From NCBI GenBank assembly GCA_029260795.1, contig JAJDCO010000098.1:124001-188000 (forward strand): a stretch of 64,000 bases of DNA. The letters run 5' to 3'. The translations under genes were made by a program, and so were the position numbers. The notes below the pieces were generated by a model. That model was not told where the DNA came from. It did not search any database and saw only the letters and a list, made by a program, of their open reading frames with translations. Below, piece after piece: positions 44,896 through 52,430 of this stretch (the first letter of the stretch is position 1; each line of letters opens with the position of its first letter). The DNA comes from Planctomycetota bacterium. Its GTDB lineage: Bacteria; Planctomycetota; OFTM77.

Positions 44896-45735
44896 TCACT
44901 TCTTCGAGAATCGCAGCTCGGTGAACTCGCGCACGCGTCCGGTGATCGCGGGCTCGACGGGCAGGCGCTCCATGCTGCTGGCGCCGTAGAACCCGACGAT
45001 GCCTTCGGTGTGGTCGAGGATGTACTGCGCGTCCTCGGGCTCGGCGATCGGGCCGCCATGGCAGAGCACGAGCACGTCGCGGCTGACCTTCTTCGCGGCG
45101 TCGTGCATCGCCTGGACTCGCCGCGCCGACTCTTCCAACGTCAGCGCGGTCGCGGCGCCGATCAGGCCCTTGGTCGTGAGCCCCATGTGCGGGATCAGCA
45201 CGTCGGCGCCGGCCTTCGCCATGTCCTTCGCCTGGTCGGGATCGAAGACATAGGGAGTGGTGAGGAGATCCATGTCGCGTGCCGTACGGATCAAGTCGAC
45301 CTCGAGGCCGTAGCCCATGCCGGTCTCCTCGAGGTTGGCGCGGAAGGTGCCGTCGATCAGACCGACGGTCGGGAAGTTCTGCACGCCCGAGAAACCGGCA
45401 CGGTCGATGTCCTTCAGGAACAGGTCCATGCGCCGAAACGGATCGGTGCCGCAGACACCGGCCAGGACGGGTGTCGTCTTCACGACCGGGATGACCTCCC
45501 TCGCCATGTCCATCACGATCGCGTTCGCATCACCGTAAGAGAGCAGACCCGCCAGCGAGCCGCGGCCACCCATGCGGAAGCGGCCCGAGTTGTAGATCAC
45601 GAGCAGGTCGACGCCGCCGTCCTCGGCGAGCTTGGCGCTGAGGCCGGTTCCGGCGCCTCCCCCGACGATCGCGCGGCCGGCAGCGACCTTGGCGTGCAAC
45701 CGCTCGAGGATGTCCTTGCGCTTGAAGAGAGCCAT
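44896..45735 (-). CDS. Phosphoenolpyruvate-hydrolase-type TIM-barrel protein
   Basis: The 279-residue protein matches the PEP-hydrolase/TIM-barrel signal family (PF09370-like): FKRKDILERLHAKVAAGRAI, VDLLVIYNSGRFRMGGRGSL, GDANAIVMDMAREVIPVVKT, FSGVQNFPTVGLIDGTFRAN and IPHMGLTTKGLIGA. The fold is a (beta/alpha)8 barrel related to the isocitrate-lyase superfamily. In plants the same domain is the C-terminal half of the tomato Tm-1 protein. The gene lies 17 bases downstream of the UPF0261 gene, which corresponds to the N-terminal half of Tm-1. Physiological substrate is not established. Confidence 0.93.
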   Translation of the reverse strand: MALFKRKDILERLHAKVAAGRAIVGGGAGTGLSAKLAEDGGVDLLVIYNSGRFRMGGRGSLAGLLSYGDANAIVMDMAREVIPVVKTTPVLAGVCGTDPFRRMDLFLKDIDRAGFSGVQNFPTVGLIDGTFRANLEETGMGYGLEVDLIRTARDMDLLTTPYVFDPDQAKDMAKAGADVLIPHMGLTTKGLIGAATALTLEESARRVQAMHDAAKKVSRDVLVLCHGGPIAEPEDAQYILDHTEGIVGFYGASSMERLPVEPAITGRVREFTELRFSKK

Positions 45736-45752
45736 GGCTGTCGTCGTCTCCT

Positions 45753-46964
45753 TCAGTCCTCGGACTTCATCAGTTGGATCAGTCGCTGTGCCGCCGCCTC
45801 GGCGAACGAGGCCTCGTTGATGTGCTCGTCGCGCTCCTCGATCGGCACGCCGACCGCCGAGCGTCGGATGGCATCGAACAAGGCCACCCGGGCCTCGGGA
45901 TCGTCGAACGGCTCGCCGGCGCGGTCGATGGCCGACACACCCGCCTTCGGCAGGAGCAGCGCCACCGGCCCTTTCGCCGCGGCGAGCTTTCGACCGAGGT
46001 CCTCACCGAGGGCCGCACACTCGGCCGCGTCGGTGCGCATCAGCGTCACGCTCTCGTTGTGGCGGTAGAGGTTTCGCCCTCGAAACTGCACGGGCACGCT
46101 CTCGATGCCGAGGAAGTTCACCATGTCGGTGGCGCCGACCGACACGACCTGCGGGATGCCGCGCTCGCCGGCGGCCGTGAGTCGCTCCGGCCCGGCGCTC
46201 AGCACGCCGCCGACGATCTCGTCGGCGAGCTCGGTGGTCGTGATGTCGAGTACCCCCGCGATCAGGTCGTCGCGGATGAGCGACTCCATCGCTTGACCGC
46301 CCGTGCCGGTTGCATGGAATACGAGCACCTCGTACCCGGCCTCCTCCAAGACCTGGCGCGCTCGCTCGACGCACGCTGTCGTCACGCCGAACATCGTCGC
46401 GGCCACCAGAGGACGGTCGCTCTCGACGACGGGCTCCTGACGAAACTTCACGAGACCCGCCAGCGCCGCGGCGGCCTCGGCGAGCACAATGCGGCTGACA
46501 CGGTTGAGGCCGGACACGTCGACGATCGGGTTGACCATGACGATGTCTTTGTCACGCACGTACGCCCGGGTGTGCCCGGACGCGTAGGTGCTCACCATGA
46601 CCTTGGGCACGCCGAGTGGCAGCGCGCGCATCGCGGCCGTTCCGATGGTCGTGCCGGCCGAGCCGCCGAGGGAGATCACGCCCGCGACCTCACCGGCCGC
46701 ATGCCGCTCGGCGATCAGCGTCGCGATCCCCGCCGCTGCGCGCGTGACGGCTTCGCCCCGATCAGCGCCGGCCAAGACGGCCTCGGCGGTGGTGCCCGCC
46801 GCCTCGAAGACCGCGTCGCGCGAGACGTCGGGCTCGACCTGAGGCGCCTCTCGGCTCCCGACATCCACCAACCGCGTGCGGAGGCCGAGCGCGACGAGGC
46901 GGTCGCGCACGAAGGCCATCTCGTGGCCTTTCGTGTCGAGAGTGGCGATGCAGTAGACGGGCAT
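45753..46964 (-). CDS. UPF0261 / Tm-1-like ATP-binding domain protein
   Basis: The 403-residue protein starts YCIATLDTKGHEMAFVRDRL and contains VAGVISLGGSAGTTIGTAAM, LPLGVPKVMVSTYASGHTRA, DIVMVNPIVDVSGLNRVSRI, MFGVTTACVERARQVLEEAG and FHATGTGGQAMESLIRDDLI, the hallmarks of the UPF0261 family. The tomato Tm-1 N-terminal domain, which blocks the tobamovirus replication protein, belongs to this family and binds ATP. The bacterial role is unknown. It starts 17 bases after the stop of the large ThuA/dehydrogenase gene and 17 bases before the TIM-barrel gene, so all are in one operon. Confidence 0.93.
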   Translation of the reverse strand: MPVYCIATLDTKGHEMAFVRDRLVALGLRTRLVDVGSREAPQVEPDVSRDAVFEAAGTTAEAVLAGADRGEAVTRAAAGIATLIAERHAAGEVAGVISLGGSAGTTIGTAAMRALPLGVPKVMVSTYASGHTRAYVRDKDIVMVNPIVDVSGLNRVSRIVLAEAAAALAGLVKFRQEPVVESDRPLVAATMFGVTTACVERARQVLEEAGYEVLVFHATGTGGQAMESLIRDDLIAGVLDITTTELADEIVGGVLSAGPERLTAAGERGIPQVVSVGATDMVNFLGIESVPVQFRGRNLYRHNESVTLMRTDAAECAALGEDLGRKLAAAKGPVALLLPKAGVSAIDRAGEPFDDPEARVALFDAIRRSAVGVPIEERDEHINEASFAEAAAQRLIQLMKSED

Positions 46965-46981
46965 GGTCGCGGCTCCGGGAG

Positions 46982-49900
46982 CTAGTGGGAGGTGAGCAGC
47001 TCGAGGAGATCGGCGAGCTGCTTCTCGCTCAGGCGATCGAAGCCTTCGGGCATGATCGAGAGCGGCGAGACCGTCAGCGACTCGATCTCGGTGCGTTGAA
47101 GCTCGTGCCGCTCGCCATTGCTGTCGAGCAAGGCGATCGTCGTCTGGGTCTCGTTCTCGAGGCGGCCGGTGAGCAGCAACCCGTCGGTGGTCTCGACCAG
47201 CCAGGCGCGGTAGTTCTCCTCGACCGACTGATTGGGATCGAGGATCGCCGTGAGCAGCTCCGGGCGGGGCTTCGCGGCCAGACCGTTGAGCTCGGGTCCG
47301 ACGAGTCCGCCGGTCTCACCGAGCCGGTGGCAGGTCTGGCAGCTCTCGGCGTACACCGTCCGTCCGGCTTTGGCGTCGCCGCGCTGGCTCGCGAGAGACG
47401 CGATCAAGGCTTCGACGCGCTCGGAGTCGACGCTCGATGCGCCGCCACCGTCGGCGAGGACCGTCGTCGCGCGCTCGCGAATCTCGGGAGCGGCGAAGCG
47501 GGTCAGGAGCTGGCGCTGGTCGGCGTTGATCTCCGAGGCGGTCACGAAGCGCTCCTCGATTCCCGTCAGGAGCGCCTCGGTCCAAGAGCGGCGCTTGGCG
47601 AGCAGGTCGATCGCCGCGGGGCGCGCGCGGGGGGGGAGTCGGTCCCAGCGCTCAACGAGGAGCTCGCCGAGCACCGCTCGTCGGCTCGCCCTCAGCTCCC
47701 GCAGCCAGCCCTGGCAGAGCTCGACCGTGGCACTCGGCGTCAGCTCGTCGAGGAGTGCTTCGACGGTCTCGTCGGTGTCGTCGAGGGCGAGCAGGCGACC
47801 GGCGGCGTCGCAGCGCTCCTCGATGGTGAGCGCGCGGTCGAGAGCCGCCGCGCGAAGCGCCTTCAAGGTCGCGAGCCGGGACTCGCTGAAAGCCTCTCGA
47901 AGCTCCCACTTCTCGAGCAGCGCGAGCAAGGAGCCGCGCTCCCCGGTCGAGAGCCGGTTCAACAGCTCTTCGATCACGGCGCGGTCGTCGCCCGTCACGG
48001 TCGGTCGTGTCTCTGCGGGCCAGCCCGCGCGCAGTCCTGAGAGGAACGCGGCCGCTCGCCCTGCCGAGGCGCCTCGCAGGCGGGACAGCAACGGCAGCAC
48101 GGAGTCGGTCGGGCCACGCTGTGCATAGTGCTGGGTCACGACGCGCAGCACTTCGTCGGTGACGCCGGATCCGGTCGTGCTGCCGAGCCAGACCAGCTCG
48201 AGGTCGTCGTACCAAGCGGTGCCAACCGAGCGTCCCCAGCCGCCGAACAGGCAGTTGACGGTGAGACGCCGGTTACCCGCCGAGTTGAAGATCACCTCGA
48301 CGCGCGTCCAGTCCTGCGTACCGGTCACGGCTTCGGTGGCGACGCGACCGCTTGCGCCCTGGAGCTCGTGCACGTTGAGCAGGGCGCCCAGCCCGGTCTG
48401 CTTTCCGAGTCCCGACGTTCGGATGCGGCCTGACAATCGATAGGTCGAGAACGGCTCGACCGCGATCGCTTGGCTGAAGGACGCGTCGGCGCCCGGTCCG
48501 GAGTGGATGCGCAGGCAAGGGGTGCTGCCCTCGGGCGTGACTCGATCGCCAGTGGCTTGACCCGAGTATTGGACCCAGCGCCAGCCGGCATCGCCCTCCT
48601 CGAGGGATCCGTTGACCAGCACGTTCTTGCCGGTGCCGCGGGGTGCGGCTTCGGAGGTGCCCGCATCGTCGAGCATCGCGGCCAGGAACCCGGCGTCATG
48701 GCGAGCCGCGGCGGCCGCGGCGGCGATCGGGATCCAGCGGTCGTCGGTGTTGGCCTTGTCGTCGAGCAGCTCGTAAACGACGCCTCCCGCTTCTGCGATC
48801 GGAGGGAGCTCTGCCAGCACGAGAAGCGCCTCGCGGCGCACGAAGGGATCGGGATCCTCCCAGGGACGCTTGCCGGCGAGGTGCATCCACATCGACTCGG
48901 TACGGGGTGCCACGGTCAAGGCGGTCCGTCGAACGGCCGCCGAGGGATGCGCGAGTGCGAGAGACACCGGACGTTCGAGCGGGGCCTCGAGAAGGGCGAG
49001 CATCCAGAGCGCGTGCTGGGCGCCCACGTCGAGTTGAAGAGCGTCGATCTTCGGCCGCGTGATTCGAGAGGAGAGGCTCTGTGTGAGCTTTCTCCTTGCC
49101 TTCGAGTCCGCGCTGGCGATCCGCGCGGTCAGCATCCGCTGCGCCGTCAGCCGCCAGAAGAGATTGTCATGCTCGAGCGCGCTCATCAGGTCGGAGAGGT
49201 CGCTCTTGCCCGCCAGGCTCGGCATCGACGAGGCCTCGCCGTCGGGGACGATCCGGTAGACGCGTCCGTGCTGCTTGTCACGCGCCGGAGTCTTGTAAGC
49301 ATTGCCGCGACCGGTCTCGAACCCGCGCGGGGTCGGGTTGTGCTGGACGATGTAGTTGTACCAGTCGAGGAACCACACAGCGCCGTCGGGCCCGACCTCG
49401 GCCGCGATCGGGGCCGTCCACTCGTCGTCGCTGGCGAGGAGGTTGTAGGCATCACGGGTGACGAACTGGGTGCCGCGGGTCTGAAGAGCGCAGGCGTGGA
49501 TGAGGTGCCCGGTCGGCTCGCAGACGAGGGCGACGCGGTTCCAGAAGAGCGGCGGAAAGCGTCTGGCCGTGTAGATCGCGTGCCCGGCGGCGGCGGTGTA
49601 GCCGTGATGCCAATCGACCTGACGCACCTTGTGGGTGACGGGATGGAAGTCGCGGTGGTCGGCGATGCCCTGGCTCCCTTGCCCGTGCCAACCGCGCACG
49701 CCTTCGAAGACACGATTGGGAATGGCAAGGAGAACGCTGTGCTCATTGTTGGCTGTGGAGGCGAAGACGTCGCCCGCTTCCGAGAAGCCCAGGCCCCAGG
49801 TGTTGTTGCTGGTCGAAGTGAGGAGCTCGAGGTCGGAGCCATCGGGTCGGAACCGGAACACGCCTTGTCCGAAGCGATGCGTCTGGTCACCCACCTGGCC

Positions 49901-51202
49901 GTTGAACGCCGAGTAGCCGACGGTGCCCCAGATCCAGCCGTCGAAGCCGTAGCGCAGGTTGGACGGGCCGGCGTGGGTGTCGCCAGTTCCGAAGCCGGTC
50001 AAGAGCACCGTCCGCTCGTCCGCGCGGTCGTCGCCATCGGTGTCTTTGAAGAGGATCATGTCGGGCGCTTGCGCGACGATCAGGCCTTCGGGGCTGAAGC
50101 AGAGGCTGGTCGGAATGTTCAAGCCTTCGGCGAACACGGTGAAGCGATCGGCACGCCCGTCGCCGTCGGTGTCCTCGCAGATCCGGATGCGATCGTTGCC
50201 CCGCCGCTCGGGTGCGAGGTTGTTGGGGTAGTCGATGGTCTCGGCGATCCAGAGTCGTCCGCGCTCGTCCCAGGTCATCGCGATCGGGTTGACGATGTCG
50301 GGCTCGGCCGCGAAGAGCTCGACGCGAAAGTGGGGCGGCACCTGCATGCGTTGCATCGAGAGCTCGGGAGACAGCGGCTTCGGCATCTTCCGTATTGGCT
50401 CGCCGAGCGTGCCCCACTGATCGCTAGGCGGATAGTAGGGGATGCGCGCCTCGACGTACTCGAAGGGATCCCCCTTCGGGCCGGGTGCCTCGGCGCAAGC
50501 CCAGCGCAGCCCGCTCTCGATGAGGTCCTGAAACTCGGGCTGTCCCCAGGTGCGTTGATCGTGACCGAGCGCCGTGTAGAAGACGCGGCCGGAGCCATGA
50601 GTGCGCACCCAGGTATAGGGCTCGGGTTGGCCGCTCGGCTCGTCCCGCACCATGAGCACGGTGCGATCCGGATTGTGCCGCGTGTGGGCGTAGGTCTCGT
50701 CCCACGAGGCAAACGGCTCGAAGCCCGCGAGAGCCGGGTGGTCGGGCTGCAAGACCCGTGCGGTGAACACTTCACCGCCGTGGCGCAGGAACTGGGCGCC
50801 GATGAGCTGTACGATCGCTTCCGAGTTTCGAAAGCAGTACGAGGCGCAATGAATGGGCACGAAGCCTCCGCCGCTCGCGACGAAGTCGAGCAGCGCGGCC
50901 GCCTGATGCGATTCGATCGTGTCGATGTTCGCGAAGAGGATGAGGCCTTGGTAGTGGCTCAAGCACAGGGGATTGAGGTCTTCGACGCGCTCGGTGTAGG
51001 TGACGTCGATGCCACGCTCGCCGAGCACCGGGATGAGCTGCTCGGCGCGGGCGGCCGGCTCGTGATGACCGCGATCCCCGAGGAACAGCACGCGCAGTCG
51101 TTCGGGCGGCGTGGTGTCTTGGGCCCGCAACGGTGCGGCGAGCAGCAGGAGCAGGCAGGTCGCGGCGAGCGACGTCCGGCACAGGGCCAATGGGGTGCGC
51201 AC
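46982..51202 (-). CDS. ThuA / PVC-type dehydrogenase / cytochrome c fusion
   Basis: The ~1406-residue exported protein has, in order: a signal peptide (AATCLLLLLAAPLRAQ); a ThuA domain (about 18-230; RVLFLGDRGHHEPAARAEQL, FVPIHCASYCFRNSEAIVQL); a beta-propeller of the PVC-type membrane-bound dehydrogenase family (about 285-640; WDERGRLWIAETIDYPN, CEDTDGDGRADRFTVFAEGL, GWIWGTVGYSAFNGQVGDQT); HEAT-like helices; a carbohydrate-binding-module-like insertion (about 890-1040; NVLVNGSLEEGDAGWRWVQY); and a C-terminal cytochrome c with CQTCH at 1288-1292 and SIMPEG as likely Met ligand. GTG 51202 follows GGGAG; a GTG at 51244 is the alternative. It probably oxidises a sugar or sugar acid and passes electrons to the respiratory chain. 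Confidence 0.93.
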   Translation of the reverse strand: MRTPLALCRTSLAATCLLLLLAAPLRAQDTTPPERLRVLFLGDRGHHEPAARAEQLIPVLGERGIDVTYTERVEDLNPLCLSHYQGLILFANIDTIESHQAAALLDFVASGGGFVPIHCASYCFRNSEAIVQLIGAQFLRHGGEVFTARVLQPDHPALAGFEPFASWDETYAHTRHNPDRTVLMVRDEPSGQPEPYTWVRTHGSGRVFYTALGHDQRTWGQPEFQDLIESGLRWACAEAPGPKGDPFEYVEARIPYYPPSDQWGTLGEPIRKMPKPLSPELSMQRMQVPPHFRVELFAAEPDIVNPIAMTWDERGRLWIAETIDYPNNLAPERRGNDRIRICEDTDGDGRADRFTVFAEGLNIPTSLCFSPEGLIVAQAPDMILFKDTDGDDRADERTVLLTGFGTGDTHAGPSNLRYGFDGWIWGTVGYSAFNGQVGDQTHRFGQGVFRFRPDGSDLELLTSTSNNTWGLGFSEAGDVFASTANNEHSVLLAIPNRVFEGVRGWHGQGSQGIADHRDFHPVTHKVRQVDWHHGYTAAAGHAIYTARRFPPLFWNRVALVCEPTGHLIHACALQTRGTQFVTRDAYNLLASDDEWTAPIAAEVGPDGAVWFLDWYNYIVQHNPTPRGFETGRGNAYKTPARDKQHGRVYRIVPDGEASSMPSLAGKSDLSDLMSALEHDNLFWRLTAQRMLTARIASADSKARRKLTQSLSSRITRPKIDALQLDVGAQHALWMLALLEAPLERPVSLALAHPSAAVRRTALTVAPRTESMWMHLAGKRPWEDPDPFVRREALLVLAELPPIAEAGGVVYELLDDKANTDDRWIPIAAAAAAARHDAGFLAAMLDDAGTSEAAPRGTGKNVLVNGSLEEGDAGWRWVQYSGQATGDRVTPEGSTPCLRIHSGPGADASFSQAIAVEPFSTYRLSGRIRTSGLGKQTGLGALLNVHELQGASGRVATEAVTGTQDWTRVEVIFNSAGNRRLTVNCLFGGWGRSVGTAWYDDLELVWLGSTTGSGVTDEVLRVVTQHYAQRGPTDSVLPLLSRLRGASAGRAAAFLSGLRAGWPAETRPTVTGDDRAVIEELLNRLSTGERGSLLALLEKWELREAFSESRLATLKALRAAALDRALTIEERCDAAGRLLALDDTDETVEALLDELTPSATVELCQGWLRELRASRRAVLGELLVERWDRLPPRARPAAIDLLAKRRSWTEALLTGIEERFVTASEINADQRQLLTRFAAPEIRERATTVLADGGGASSVDSERVEALIASLASQRGDAKAGRTVYAESCQTCHRLGETGGLVGPELNGLAAKPRPELLTAILDPNQSVEENYRAWLVETTDGLLLTGRLENETQTTIALLDSNGERHELQRTEIESLTVSPLSIMPEGFDRLSEKQLADLLELLTSH

Positions 51203-51404
51203 GGCGAAAGGACTCCCATCCCTCGAGCCGACGAGAGGGGCCACCGCGTTGGCGGGCCGATAGGGGGAGGGCTCGGCTCACGACCTCCCGAGAGGCGCCG
51301 ATCCTATCATGCTCGCGAGCGATGTTCTGCCGTGCCCATCGACGTGCTGCGTGGTTCAATGGGCGCTTCGTTCGAGACCCGTGTCGTGTCCGAGGAAGGT
51401 GGTC

Positions 51405-52274
51405 ATGAGAGTGATTGGTTGGATCGGATCCAGCTTCTTGTTGTGTGCCCTGGCGTGTGAGCCCGAGCAGCCGCCCATCGGCCAGTTCGTCGACTGCGAG
51501 GGCATCGCGGTCGACACCGATGGCCGCATCGTCGTGACCGACGAGGACGGCATGACCGTGCAGGTCTTCAGTCCCGAGGGCGAGCGCCTGGCCCGCTGGG
51601 GGGAGCTGGGCAGCGAGAACGGACAGTTCGGCAATCTCGACGCCGTCACCGTGGGACCGGGATCGCGGGTGACCGTGATCGATGGCCGCAACCAGCGCCT
51701 GCAGCAGTTCACGATCGAGGGCGAGTGGCTGCGGAGCGTCGGCGAGCTGGGAACGGCCGAGGGGCAGTTCAACGATCCCGAGGGGATCACGCACGACCGC
51801 GACGGCAATCTCTACGTCACCGATGAAGACAATCGCCGCATTCAAGTCTTCGACCCTGACCTGAAGTTCCTGCGTACGTTTCCAGTTCCCGAGGATCCTG
51901 AAGGCATCGCGATCCATCCCGTCGACGGCAACGTGTGGGTGACCTTCAGCAAAGCGGACGAGGTCGGGGTCTACTCGACGGCGGGCAAGCTCCTGCGCAA
52001 GTACGACGACGATCTCGACACACCCGAAGCCATCGCTTTCGATAGCGAGGGCCGCTTCTACGTCACCTGCTCGGGCGACAACTGCGTGCAGGTGTTCAGT
52101 CCGAAGGGGGAGCTGATCCGGACCATCGGTGGCTTCGGTCGAGAGGCGGGTCGATTCGATCAGCCGATCGGCTTGGCGATCGATCCCAAGGGCCGCTTGC
52201 TCGTCGCCGACTCCGACAACCGCCGAGTCCAGATCCTGACCCTCGAAGGCAAGGTCCTCGCCGAGATCAAGTAG
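51405..52274 (+). CDS. NHL-repeat beta-propeller lipoprotein
   Basis: The 289-residue product has a lipoprotein signal (IGWIGSSFLLCALAC, Cys near residue 18). The mature part is about six NHL repeats: DCEGIAVDTDGRIVVTDEDG, NLDAVTVGPGSRVTVIDGRN, DPEGITHDRDGNLYVTDEDN, TPEAIAFDSEGRFYVTCSGD and QPIGLAIDPKGRLLVADSDN, forming a six-bladed propeller for protein or ligand binding outside the cytoplasm. GAGGAAGG precedes the ATG at 51405. It is divergent from the ThuA/dehydrogenase gene across about 200 bases and could be co-regulated with it. Function is unknown. Confidence 0.92.
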   Translation: MRVIGWIGSSFLLCALACEPEQPPIGQFVDCEGIAVDTDGRIVVTDEDGMTVQVFSPEGERLARWGELGSENGQFGNLDAVTVGPGSRVTVIDGRNQRLQQFTIEGEWLRSVGELGTAEGQFNDPEGITHDRDGNLYVTDEDNRRIQVFDPDLKFLRTFPVPEDPEGIAIHPVDGNVWVTFSKADEVGVYSTAGKLLRKYDDDLDTPEAIAFDSEGRFYVTCSGDNCVQVFSPKGELIRTIGGFGREAGRFDQPIGLAIDPKGRLLVADSDNRRVQILTLEGKVLAEIK

Positions 52275-52430
52275 AGCGCCGCTCGGAGGAGGCCCCCGCG
52301 ATACCCGGAGTGCGCCCGGACCGCGCTTCGGGGACTCGTCCGGCTGAAACGAAAGCCGCTCGTGCAGCCCGGTACCTCTCCTCCTATCATGGGCCCGGAC
52401 ACGAGAGCCGAGATCGCCGGAGGAATCAGG

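Noticed and set aside
48470..51460. 996-residue plus-strand open frame
   Set aside because: Antisense to the ThuA/dehydrogenase/cytochrome c gene; no recognisable domain.
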